Assembly (NCBI GenBank): GCA_016721085.1
Contig: JADKJI010000005.1
Coordinates: 310,001 to 374,000, forward strand
DNA length: 64,000 bases
Source: Chitinophagaceae bacterium
GTDB lineage: Bacteria; Bacteroidota; Bacteroidia; Chitinophagales; Chitinophagaceae
Direction: 5' to 3'
A program made the translations under genes and the position numbers. Below the pieces are notes generated by a model that was not told where the DNA came from, did not search any database, and saw nothing but the letters and a program-made list of their open reading frames with translations. Shown one piece after another: positions 37,358 to 47,200 of this stretch (within the stretch, counting starts at the first letter, position 1; the number at the start of each line of letters is the position of its first letter).

Positions 37358-37586
37358 TTCAGTCCGAAAGTCCGGAAGACGGGAAGTCCGGAAGAAATAC
37401 AGGGCTGACACTTAGTTATACACGACTCCCACCAACACTTATTTATTCACTAACCGTCACAAATCGCGGAAACAATCAGAGATCCCCTGACTCCCCGGAC
37501 TACTTCTGGATTCAAAAATCAATACCCTTAACTCTCCCGACTTTTAAAAAAATCTCCGAAAAATTTCGTAGTTTCTCCAAAACCCC
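37358..37586. repeat. Spacer with a GTCCGGAAG-type repeat
   Basis: 37361-37395 is built from AGTCCGGAAG, GACGGGAAG and AGTCCGGAAG units like those at 9657-9710, and ends in ATACA (37397-37401). The rest, to 37560, is unremarkable. No gene is seen. Confidence 0.5.
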
Positions 37587-37615
37587 TATATTTGATCTAC
37601 GAAACTCAACGTAGA
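37587..37615 (+). promoter_or_regulatory. Promoter with an operator-like dyad for the PDZ gene
   Basis: TATATTTG (37587-37594) fits TAnnTTTG. It is followed at once by TCTACG (37596-37601), an eight-base spacer and CGTAGA (37610-37615), a perfect dyad where transcription should start. A further TTTCGTAG lies at about 37564, on the -33 side. A repressor covering both sites would block the promoter. Its identity is unknown. Confidence 0.5.
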
Positions 37616-37627
37616 TAACAAAAACAT

Positions 37628-38736
37628 ATGAAAATGAAAAGAATTCTTTGGCCCGTTTTCATCCTGCTGTTAAGTAGTACTGTGGTAATAGCACAGGATA
37701 CAAAAGAGAAGCAAAAGGAAATTGAAGAAACTAATGTGAAACGCAAAGCAGAAAGAGAAGCTTAAAAAGAGCTGGTGATAATGAAGAGATCATCATCAAG
37801 AAAAAAAACGATAAGGATAGCCACCTCGTAATTGAAATAAAAGATGGGGCTGTTACCATAAACGGTAAACCCATAGAAGACTATGAAGATGAAAATGTTT
37901 CGGTTCTTCGCAGAACAAGACCTGAAGTATATTATGAAGTACCTGGTACCCGTTTCCGCAGTATGGATTTTGGGGATATGGTTGAAGGGGTAAACATATA
38001 TGGTGAAAATAAATTATCGTATGGAGATGCTGCTCGCAGTTCTCGGGTTTATACCACTTCCCCAAATAAAGCTTTTTTAGGTGTAGCGTCTGAGAAAACT
38101 GACGATGGCGTTTCCATTACAAGTGTAACTGAAAAAAGTGCTGCTGAAAAAGCAGGACTCAAAAAAGGAGATATCATTTCTAAAATAAATGAGGTAAAAA
38201 TCCTAAGTTCTGAAGACCTTACAAAAGCTATTGGCAAATTCAAACCCGAAGAAAAAATAACCATTACTTATAAAAGGAATGGTAAAGAAGCGAAAGCAAC
38301 AGCCACATTAGGGAAAAACACAGCTTCCAATATTGCCGTTGTTCAGGGATTCCCAAGAGCAATGGGTTCTATGCGCGCAGCTCCTTTTGAATCAGCAGAA
38401 GGATTCAATTATAGTTTCAGTGGCCCCGAAGGTGTTTCTGTTTTTGGCTCACAAATGAAACCCCGTCTTGGAATAAAAGCTCAGGATACCGAAGAAGGAA
38501 AAGGGGTTAAAGTACTGGATGTATCCAAAGAATCTGCCGCTGAAAAAGCAGGTGTAAAAGAAGGAGATATCATCATCCATTTTGATGAAAAAGAAATAAA
38601 TAGTGCCGATGATTTGGCCGAAGCAGCGATGGAGTCAAAAAACAAGCCTACTGTGAAGGTTAAACTGATAAGGGATGGCAAAACTCAGGATCTGGAAATA
38701 AAAACACCGCGCAAGCTCAAGACTGCCAATCTGTAA
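37628..38736 (+). pseudogene. Periplasmic protein with two PDZ domains, frameshifted near its N-terminus
   Basis: The start at 37628 gives a signal peptide (MKMKRILWPVFILLLSSTVV) and a charged linker ending at TAA (37763-37765). A second frame continues as DNEEIIIKKKNDKDSH through two PDZ domains: LGVASEKTDDGVSITSVTEK with AGLKKGDIISKINE, and LGIKAQDTEEGKGVKVLDVS with AGVKEGDIIIHFDE. One missing base near 37762 (for example TTT read as TT) joins the frames. The whole product is about 369 residues. No protease domain is present, so it is likely an adaptor or sensor in the periplasm, not a DegP enzyme. A dyad-controlled promoter lies upstream. Confidence 0.78.
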
Positions 38737-38756
38737 TAAAAACTATTGCCGATGAA

Positions 38757-38790
38757 AAAAGGTCGCTACCACATGGGGCGGCCTTTTTTT
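38757..38790 (+). terminator. Terminator of the PDZ gene
   Basis: Arms AAAAGGTCGC and GCGGCCTTTT (38778-38787) pair with one T-G wobble, followed by a T-run. It lies directly before the truncated gatB. Confidence 0.8.
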
Positions 38791-38832
38791 ATCGATAAAA
38801 TCAGTATTTAACCACTTGCATATTGCCAACAT

Positions 38833-40228
38833 GATAGTGCCTCTTTTGGAGGTGCTCCAAACACGCATATTTCGCCTGTAACAATGGCTCATCCCGGGTC
38901 TTTGCCCATGCTTAATAAGAAAGCCATTGAATATGCCATAAAGATGGGATTGGCATGTAACTGCACCATCAGTCGGAATAATTACTTCGCAAGAAAGAAC
39001 TATTTCTATCCCGACCTTCCAAAAGGATATCAGATATCGCAACACACTACTCCTATTTGTGAAGGTGGCCATATCACCATCACCACCTCCGAAGGCACCC
39101 GTGCTGTTAAACTAAACCGCATCCATATGGAAGAAGATGCGGGAAAAGAGCCTGCATGATGTTGATGATGATTATACTTGCGTTGACCTTAACCGCGCCG
39201 GAGTACCACTTATTGAAATGGTTACGGAACCAGATTTAAGAAGTGGAGAAGAGGCTTATGCTTATCTCACTGAAGTAAGGAAACTATTACGGTATCTGGA
39301 AGTTTGCGATGGTAATATGGAAGAAGGTAGTATGCGTTGTGATGCAAATATCTCCATCCGTAAAAAAGGGGATACTAAATTGGGCACAAAGGTGGAAGTG
39401 AAAAACCTCAATTCTATCCGAAATGTAAAAAGAGCTATTGAATGGGAAGCAAAGAGATTGATTGAACTGGTTGAAGCGGGCTCTCCAATAATTCAACAAA
39501 CCCGCAGTTTCGATGCAACCAATGGAACCACATTTGCATTGAGAACAAAAGAAGAAGCCAACGACTACCGATATTTTGCGGATCCTGATCTTACACCATT
39601 CAGGATATCTGAAGAAATGCTGAAAAGCATACAGGAACAATTACCCGAATTACCCGAACAGAAAATACAACGATACCAATCAGCATTCGGTCTACCTGAA
39701 TATGACGCAAGAGTGATTTGTGATGAAAAGGAAACAAGTACCTATTTCGAAGCAATACTTTCTGCCCTTCCGCCAAATGCCAGTAAAGAATCAAATACTA
39801 CAAGGGCAAAAGCTGCTGCTAATTGGATTCTGGGTCCCATTAAATCATGGTTGAATGACAATAGTTTGTCAATCTCCAATTTTGAGTTACCCGCCGCATC
39901 CATAGCCAGTCTTATTTCGTTAATAGAAGAAGGGAAACTGAATTTTTCAGTGGCATCATCAAGAGTATTCCCTGCTCTCATTAAAGACCCAAAGGCTATC
40001 CCTCTTGAAATGGCTACCAATATGAACCTGATTCAGGTTTCAGATGAAGGGGATGTTGCCAATTGGGTAGATCAGGTATTGAATAGTATGCCCGATAAAG
40101 TGGCTGAATATAAAAAGGGAAAAAAAGGACTCATCGGTCTCTTTGTTGGAGAAGTAAAAAAAATATCAAAAGGGAAAGCAGATCCAAAAATCACAAACGA
40201 CCTGCTCCTAAAAAAGTTGCAATCATGA
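38833..40228 (+). pseudogene. gatB: Asp-tRNA(Asn)/Glu-tRNA(Gln) amidotransferase subunit B, N-terminally truncated and frameshifted
   Basis: Homology to GatB starts abruptly at DSASFGGAPNTHISPVTMAH, so about the first 24 residues, including the start codon and the VVIGLEVH motif, are missing. Only about 40 bases separate this point from the upstream terminator. The frame continues with ARKNYFYPDLPKGYQISQH, then breaks near 39148; removing one G gives EEDAGKSLHDVDDDYTCVDL in the second frame. That frame runs normally through the YRYFADPDLTP and GatB/Yqey C-terminal domain. GatB is essential where Gln- or Asn-tRNA synthetases are absent. A local deletion in the assembly is suspected. The stop overlaps the next start as ATGA. 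Confidence 0.88.
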
Positions 40229-41421
40229 AATTAAAATTCCTCTTGCCAATTCTGGTAATAGCAGCCTGTAAACAGGCGCCTAAAGGCAGTCTCGAAATTA
40301 CTGGTACCGTAAAAAATATCAAACAACTGGAAGCTCAGTTTCCAGGAGCTGTAAAAGACGGGAGCATCAGTCTTCTCCTTTATGAAATACCCTATGGAAG
40401 CGATGCGCAACCCATTCAACTTGACTCCTGCACAGTTTCTGAAGGAAAAAATACTTTTACACTGAAAGGAAAAACTTTAACAGAAGGGATGTATGATATT
40501 GTTGTTGACAGAGGCGGCCCAATGGTTCCCTTTGTAAACGACGCATCATCTATTAAAGTGGATATGGATTTCAGTAAGAAAGAGAAATTCTACCAGCTTA
40601 CCGGTTCTGCTGCCAGTAAACAATTGCTCGATTTCATAAACAGCTATAGCGACCAAGGTAATATCATAAATAAGGCAATGGCTAATATGGATAGCCTCAA
40701 AAAACTGAATGCTACCGACAGCATTCTTATTGAAGCTACCAAATTGAAGAATAAGGAAATTGATAATCTCAATGCTTTCCTTAGGAAAAATCTTGCTTCT
40801 GTCGAAAATAGTACAGTAGCATCTTTTATGTTAGGTCGATCTGCTCAAACATTACCTCAAACTGAATTTGAAAATCAGTTAAACTTGTTGGTACAGAAAT
40901 TTCCAACCAATGCCAATCTTCAATATCAGAAGAAATCGTATGAAAACTACAAAGCGCAGGCACTAGAAAGTGAACAAAGGCGTCAGCAGGCTCAACAAAA
41001 TTCATGGGTTGGCAAAAAAGCTCCTGAATTAATACTACCAGATGCCAACGGAAAAAACATAGCCCTTTCCTCTTTCAAAGGCAAATTCGTGTTAGTTGAT
41101 TTTTGGGCCAGTTGGTGCGGACCTTGCAGAATGGAAAACCCAAATGTTGTAGCTGCGTATCAAAAATTCAAAAACAAGAACTTCACAATACTTGGTGTTT
41201 CACTCGATAAAGATAAAGCCCCCTGGTTGGAAGCAATAACAACAGACAATCTCACATGGACACATGTAAGTGACCTCGCCTATTGGAATTGTGCAGCAGT
41301 AAAAATATTCGGATTCGAAGGCATTCCATTCAATGTACTTATCGATCCAAGCGGCAATGTGATTGGTGAAGGATTGAGGGGAGATGATTTGGTGAATAAG
41401 TTGAATGAGGTGCTGAAATAG
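40225..41421 (+). CDS. TlpA-like thioredoxin-fold lipoprotein with DUF4369
   Basis: A 398-residue lipoprotein (lipobox VIAAC, cysteine 15). Residues about 20-125 form a DUF4369 domain (GSLEITGTVKNIKQLEAQFP and on). A helical linker of about 120 residues follows. The C-terminal thioredoxin domain has VGKKAPELILPDANGKNIAL and the redox site FWASWCGPCRMENP, with cysteines at 298 and 301. The cis-proline loop reads EGIPFNVLIDPSG. Such proteins reduce or isomerise disulfides in the periplasm. The start overlaps the gatB stop by four bases (ATGA), implying coupling, although the functions are unrelated. Confidence 0.9.
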   Translation: MKLKFLLPILVIAACKQAPKGSLEITGTVKNIKQLEAQFPGAVKDGSISLLLYEIPYGSDAQPIQLDSCTVSEGKNTFTLKGKTLTEGMYDIVVDRGGPMVPFVNDASSIKVDMDFSKKEKFYQLTGSAASKQLLDFINSYSDQGNIINKAMANMDSLKKLNATDSILIEATKLKNKEIDNLNAFLRKNLASVENSTVASFMLGRSAQTLPQTEFENQLNLLVQKFPTNANLQYQKKSYENYKAQALESEQRRQQAQQNSWVGKKAPELILPDANGKNIALSSFKGKFVLVDFWASWCGPCRMENPNVVAAYQKFKNKNFTILGVSLDKDKAPWLEAITTDNLTWTHVSDLAYWNCAAVKIFGFEGIPFNVLIDPSGNVIGEGLRGDDLVNKLNEVLK

Positions 41422-41993
41422 GCGGGGTGCTTGATGCTGGATGCTGGATGCTGGATGCCTAAGGCTTAAAGCTGAAGGCCTAAGGCTTTATTCAGTCTCC
41501 GGCCCGGAGCTCCAGTTCCGGTATTTTGCCTTAGCTTTAGGCTTTTAGCATTTAGCTTCTAGCATCAAGCATTAAGCTTTTAATTCGTCAGTCTCTTCTA
41601 AACTTTTCGCGCAGCGGAAAGGCGATTGTTCTCCACTTCAGTTTGTCATTCCGAGCAACGCGAGGAACCTTGTATTGATAAAAGCTTAATGCTTAACGCT
41701 GAAGCCCTAAGGCTTTATTCAGTCTCCGGCCCGGAGCTCTAGTTCCTGTATTTAGCATCAAGCCTTTAGCTTCTAGCATTTGGCATTAAGCTTTTCGCGC
41801 AGCGGAAAGGCGATTGTTCTCCACTTCAGTTTGTCATTCCGAGCAACGCGAGGAACCTTGGATTAATAAAAGCTCAATGCTTAACGCTGAAGGCCTAAGG
41901 CTTTATTCGGTCTCCGGTCCGGAGCTCTAGTTCGTGTATTTTGCCTTGGGCTTTAGGCTTTAGGCTTTAAGCATTTAGCTTCTACCACCCACC
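41422..41993. repeat. Array of a 188-bp tandem repeat with nested palindromes
   Basis: A unit starting CTTTTCGCGCAGCGGAAAGG occurs at 41603 and again at 41791, a period of 188 bases. Its second half, from GCTGAAGGCCTAAGGCTTTA, also occurs at about 41470, so about 2.7 units are present. Each unit holds GTCATTCCGAGCAACGCGAG, a CTCCGG-C-CCGGAG palindrome, and flanking runs built from GCTTAATGC, GCTAGAAGC and AAAGCCTAAAG that pair with each other in inverted orientation. GGATGCT repeated three times opens the array (41437-41457). TGTAT stands at 41671, 41747 and 41935. No gene is seen. Confidence 0.85.
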
Positions 41994-42066
41994 ATTTCTT
42001 TTAGGACAGATAAAAAAATAGGCCTCCCAATGGGAGGCCTATTTTTTTATCTGTCCTAAAAGAAAT
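41994..42066. terminator. 73-nt perfect palindrome containing the SusCD terminator
   Basis: Two 36-base arms (41994-42029 and 42031-42066) are perfect reverse complements around one base. The inner part, GGCCTCCCA/TGGGAGGCC flanked by A and T tracts, is a normal bidirectional terminator. The outer 20 bases, through AGGACAGATA and its complement, extend it to the stop codon of the lipoprotein gene. Confidence 0.85.
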
Positions 42067-42650
42067 TAACGCAAGTCTATGGCCAACGCAATATTCCTAT
42101 AATTCACAGATGGCTTAACTGTTCCTGAAGAATCAAGTGCTATACCAATAGTGCGGCACTGACCAGCAGTAGCGGCAACATTAAGTATATCGATGTTAAG
42201 ATATCCCCAGGTGCTGTCTGCAGGAATAGTTACTGTACTACCAAGGGCAGTATAGTGAGTTCCTGGAACGGCAGGTGAAGCGGCCAATGTTCCAGAGGCT
42301 CTTGATGGTGTTTGACCAGAAGCAGTTGCAGGGAATGCTACTGTGGTAAACGGAACATCAAACAATTTAAATCCAACAGTTCTGTCAGATTTAGAAACTG
42401 CACCTACCATGTTAACTCTTAATCTAACAGTTCCAGTAGAACGATGTAGTGTGAATGCAGCTGTAGTAGTAGCATTACCCATGTATGGCACTCTTGTCAT
42501 CAATGGATAGTTTACTCCGGCAGCATTGGCATTCCAGGATGTAGCATCAAATTCTGCTACTCCATCGGTAAATGTTACCTGATCATTCTTGATACAGGCA
42601 GTCATTCCCATGACAATTGCTATTGAAATAAAGAAAAATGTTCTTTTCAT
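42066..42650 (-). CDS. Lipoprotein in the SusE position (DUF4843/DUF1735-like)
   Basis: A 194-residue lipoprotein (signal MKRTFFFISIAIVMGMTAC). The mature part contains an Ig-like beta-sandwich with short motifs such as HYTALGSTVTIPADSTWGYL and VNYRNIALAIDLR, reminiscent of the DUF4843 and DUF1735 domains of SusE-like and surface glycan-binding proteins. It starts 14 bases past the SusD stop and ends inside the long palindrome, so it is the last gene of the SusCD operon. It probably helps bind the ligand at the cell surface. The family call is tentative. Confidence 0.7.
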   Translation of the reverse strand: MKRTFFFISIAIVMGMTACIKNDQVTFTDGVAEFDATSWNANAAGVNYPLMTRVPYMGNATTTAAFTLHRSTGTVRLRVNMVGAVSKSDRTVGFKLFDVPFTTVAFPATASGQTPSRASGTLAASPAVPGTHYTALGSTVTIPADSTWGYLNIDILNVAATAGQCRTIGIALDSSGTVKPSVNYRNIALAIDLR

Positions 42651-42663
42651 AATCATGTAATTT

Positions 42664-44214
42664 TTAGTAACCGGCATTTTGTTTCAGATTGGTGTTTCCA
42701 TCCACATCACCTTGTGGAATTGCTGGCAGAATGCGGATATCAGTAAAGGCAACAGTATTGTAATGTGGCCCTTTAACTATATCACGACCCAAACGCTTGA
42801 GGTCGAAGAAACGATGTCCTTCAAATGCCAACTCAATACGACGCTGACGAATGATTTCATCAAGCAATGCAGTACCTGTTAAAGCACCATCAGCAGTTTC
42901 AGCAGCAGAACCAGTATAGTCAGTATACCTTCTAACTTTTAAGAGTTTCAAATCTGCAATAGCAGCTGCCTCATTTAAAACTGAAGATCCTGGAGTAGAC
43001 ATTGCTTCTGCACGTGTAAGATATATTTCAGAGATTCTAACTACAGGTATGTTATCGAGGTTGATAGAACCGTTCTTACCAAGAAACTTAGTACACTCAA
43101 CTTTTGCAGGACCGCGACCTGTAGTTCCTGGTTCATACAAGAGATTCCTTACATCGGTATTCCTTGTTGAAACTGAAGCGTTCAGGGCAAAGTTTGCAGT
43201 AGTGTTACCGCCAACTAATGCAATTCCTAATTCGTTAAGTAAGGAAATAGATGGAACCAGGTCACCAAATCCACCAGTTACTGCTGTATTACCTGGAGCA
43301 GTAAGCGTAGAGAAAGATGTTTGCAATGATTCGTTTACACCGATATTCTCACCATTGGTAGCAAAACGCACCTGGAATAATGTTTCTCCATGTGTATCTA
43401 CTCTCCATTGGTTTACATAGTTAGAAGTAGTGGTCATTTTTGAACCAGCCAATGCTATGCAAGAGTCTGCCCAACGTTTTGCTTCCCCATAATTCTTGCG
43501 ATACAGGTTTACTCTAGCCAAAAGGGCTTGTGCAGCTTGTTTGTTTGCAAGGTTTACACTTGCACTTGACAAAAGCTTACCCTGAGCTGTTGTGAAATCG
43601 GCAACTACTTGTGCATATACATCATCTTGTGGAGCACGACCAGGACGGAAAGTAAGCGCAGAATCAACTGAAGAAATACCTCTCAGAATGATTGGTACAC
43701 CACCTTTGTCCTGTGCACTTACAACAGCCCCTGGTACATAAGAATAAACACGAGCCAGGTCGAACAGATACAAAGCACGCAGGAAATACAACTGACCTTC
43801 CCAACGATCTCTTTCCACTGTAGTAATAGCTGGAGAAAGGGTTAGAGTTTGAAGTGCTTCTAATGTAAGGTTGATTTGGTTGATAGCAGCATAGCTATTA
43901 GACCAAATGGTTCCTGTAAAATGTGCACCGAAGTTGTTATTTGCTTCTGGCAATAAACGGCCAGATTTATTGGTAGCAAAACCGTTGTCGGCTAATGCTT
44001 CCGGATGTGTAATCATATCACGTCCATACTGACGGGCGTTTTTTAAACGGGCATATACAGAAGTGATAACGGCTTCAACAGCTTCCCTGGAACTTAATGC
44101 TCCATCAGCTGCAATGGATTGGCGGGGATCTATCTCCAATTGCTTCTTACAAGAAGAAAAAAGCAATGCCAGCATTCCCAGTACCAAGCCACTTTTCTTA
44201 ATATATTTCATCAT
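42664..44214 (-). CDS. SusD/RagB family nutrient-binding lipoprotein
   Basis: A 516-residue outer-membrane lipoprotein (lipobox FSSC, followed by KKQLEIDPRQS). The SusD pattern is clear: an N-terminal stretch with SREAVEAVITSVYARLKNAR, TPR-like helices (YFLRALYLFDLARVYSYVPG, AKRWADSCIAL), then the C-terminal RISEIYLTRAEAM and the IIRQRRIELAFEGHRFFDLKR signature. It forms the lid over the SusC barrel encoded just upstream. The ligand is unknown; no glycoside hydrolase or peptidase is in the operon. Confidence 0.95.
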   Translation of the reverse strand: MMKYIKKSGLVLGMLALLFSSCKKQLEIDPRQSIAADGALSSREAVEAVITSVYARLKNARQYGRDMITHPEALADNGFATNKSGRLLPEANNNFGAHFTGTIWSNSYAAINQINLTLEALQTLTLSPAITTVERDRWEGQLYFLRALYLFDLARVYSYVPGAVVSAQDKGGVPIILRGISSVDSALTFRPGRAPQDDVYAQVVADFTTAQGKLLSSASVNLANKQAAQALLARVNLYRKNYGEAKRWADSCIALAGSKMTTTSNYVNQWRVDTHGETLFQVRFATNGENIGVNESLQTSFSTLTAPGNTAVTGGFGDLVPSISLLNELGIALVGGNTTANFALNASVSTRNTDVRNLLYEPGTTGRGPAKVECTKFLGKNGSINLDNIPVVRISEIYLTRAEAMSTPGSSVLNEAAAIADLKLLKVRRYTDYTGSAAETADGALTGTALLDEIIRQRRIELAFEGHRFFDLKRLGRDIVKGPHYNTVAFTDIRILPAIPQGDVDGNTNLKQNAGY

Positions 44215-44240
44215 AAAAATTTCTATTTACTTATTAAACA

Positions 44241-47200
44241 TTAAAACCCTAATTGAACACCTACAGTGATATTCTTGCTCTGAGGTACGATACCAGTTGC
44301 AGTTCCTACAAACTCGATATCATAGCTGAACCAATCACTTATAGTGTACAGGTTAGTACCCTGAACATAGAAACGGGCACTGTTAATCTTTAACTTATTG
44401 GTAAGGCTGCTGCTCAGATCATAAGAGAAAGTAAGATTCTTCAAACGGATATAATCCGCCTTGAACCACATCCTGTTACCCGATTGGGCACCTGAAGATT
44501 TATTCTCTGTACCATTGATATTGAACCTTGGTATTGAAGTAACCTGACCAGGTGTTGTCCAACGATTATCATATACATATTGCAATGCATTGATACGGGC
44601 AATGTTCTCATAAAGGAAGTTAACCTGTCCGTCAGTTGCATAACGGCCATACTCATACTGGAAGAAGATATCCAGGCTGAATCCTTTATAAGTAAAAGTG
44701 TTTCTCAAACCACCCTGGAATTTAGGCAAGGAAGTAGGACCTAACACCACCCTGTCACGGGCTTGAACTTGATAAGCAAGGTTACCAAGGGTATCATACC
44801 ACATTGGACGGCCAGTTGCTGCGTTAACACCAGCAAATTGCTGAGTGAAGAGTACTCCCACTGGTTGACCCACCTGGATACTGTTGTTGCTTGGTAATAT
44901 TTTAAGACCACCATACAACTCCAATACTTTGGCTTCGTTGAAACCCATTACAAAGTTTACATTCCAACCCAATTGGTTTTCTGTGCGTGCTTTGAAGATA
45001 TCAGCACCTAATGTAACTTCTACACCCTTGTTCTGGTTTCTACCGATATTAGTTGTAATACCTGTAAATCCAGTAGTTGATTGAAGAGGTTGAGTAAGAA
45101 GCAGGTCATTGGTTCTTTTATCGTACCATTCAACCGAACCGGTGATTCTGTTATTGAAGAGACCGAAGTCGATACCGAAGTTGAGCAATTTGGTAGATTC
45201 CCATTTCAATTTAGGATTAGCCAACTGTGTAAATCCGATAGCACCGCTACCATTATACACACCAGCACCACCATACAAACCTAACCCATCGAAGTTGCCG
45301 ATCTGGTCGTTACCAGTTGTACCATAGCTAGCTCTCAAACGGAGTTGGTTAACAACATTGGAATTAGAAAGGAATTTCTCCTGATCCATGTTCCAGGCTA
45401 ATTTCACACCACCGAACTTACCATAACGGAAATCTTCAGCAAAACGGGAAGATCCATCATAACGGCCTACTAAACCAATTACATAACGGCCTTTATAACT
45501 AAGGTTAACGCTGCTGAAAACACCATTCCTGCGGAAACCAGTGTAGAATTCACCAACAGAAAGTGGGTTGGCAGCATTGTTCAGATACGTGAACTGATAA
45601 GTTGGGAAACCATCACCTGCTGCTGACAGGCTCTCCTGATTTTCTCTGCGGTATTCAAATCCCACCAAACCATCGAGATTGATATCTTCCCCGAAAGTAT
45701 GGTTGAAATTAAGAGTACCATACGTATTGATATTGGTATTCCAGGTACTTTGTGACTGTGTCAAGCCCTTACGCACAAACGCATCCGGAGTACGCGCATC
45801 ACGCACCAAACGACCTTGAACTAAACGATAGTCCAAACCTGCAAATGCCCTGAAGGTTAACCAGTTTGTAATTCTATAGTCTGCATTGATATTTCCGATC
45901 AATTGGTTGGTACGGTTATAACCGCTATTCCAATCATTTACTGCAATGATGTTTTGGTTAAGGGTTCCTGCCAAGTTAGCTGGTGATCCACCTGGTACAC
46001 CATAATAGGTACCATCTGCATTGTAGATAGGGTTAGTTGGAATTATACCAGAAGCAGAAAATGCAGGGCTACCAAGGAAAGATCCATCAGTTGCGAAAGG
46101 CAAATTCTGGGTAACACTACTAACACTAAGAGAAGCCCCGATATTCAAACGGTCAGTAGCTTTATTAGTGATATCGGCCTTCAACGCATAACGCTTGAAG
46201 TCGGCCTTTGTAACAATTGTCTGCTGATCAGTATAAGAAGTAGACAATCTGAAAGTTGACTTTTCATTACCACCACTTGCACTCAATTCATAGTTTCTGA
46301 TAGACGCTGTACGGAAAGCAGCATCCTGCCAATCGTAGGTTTGAAGTCCTGCAATGGCAGAGTCTGCACCTTTATCTGTTAATGAAGCTGCCCCTGGAAC
46401 ACGAAGTTCTCCCAATACAGCTCTCTTTATAGCAAGAGCACTTGCAGGCAGGTTATTGAAAGAACCATAACCTTCAGCACGAACCTGATAGAATTCCTGT
46501 GCATTCAATACGTCCAGCTTTTGAAGAGGAGAAGCCTGACCAAAATATACGTTAGCAGTAAACTTGGTTTTACCTGACTTACCTTTCTTAGTAGTGATGA
46601 TCACAACTCCATTGGCGGCGTTTGAACCATAGATTGATGCAGATGCATCTTTCAGGATATCGATTGATTCGATATCATCTGGATTAAGGAAAGAGAGCGG
46701 GTTTGATTGGGTAAAGCTGGCGTCATTACGCGTATTCAGCTGAACTCCGTCAACGATGTAAAGTGGATCGTTACCTGCCTGGATAGAACCAGCACCACGA
46801 ATCCTTACGTTTACAGCACCACCTGGAATACCGTTATTGGCTTGTACCAATACACCGGCAGCTTTACCCTGAAGGGCCTTGTCGAGTGATACGTTTGGAA
46901 GGTTGGCAATCTGTGAAGCCTTAACAGTTGAAATTGCTCCAGCTTCGTCTCTTTTCTTCCTTATTTGGTATCCTACAACAACTACTTCAGATAAATTCTT
47001 ATCATCAGTTTTCAACGAAACATTGATGATAGATTTGTTGTCGATAGATACCTCTTGAGGAACTTGTCCTACTGAAGAAATAACCAATGTACGGGCTGTA
47101 CCTGGTACCGAAATAATAAATGAACCATCATTTTTGGTAGTAGTACCCACTGTGGTACCCTTAATCTGAACAGAAGCATTGGGAATTGGAGCCCCGGATG

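Noticed and set aside
41422..41993. CRISPR-like array
   Set aside because: The repeat unit is 188 bp, contains nested palindromes, has no unique spacers and no cas gene is near.
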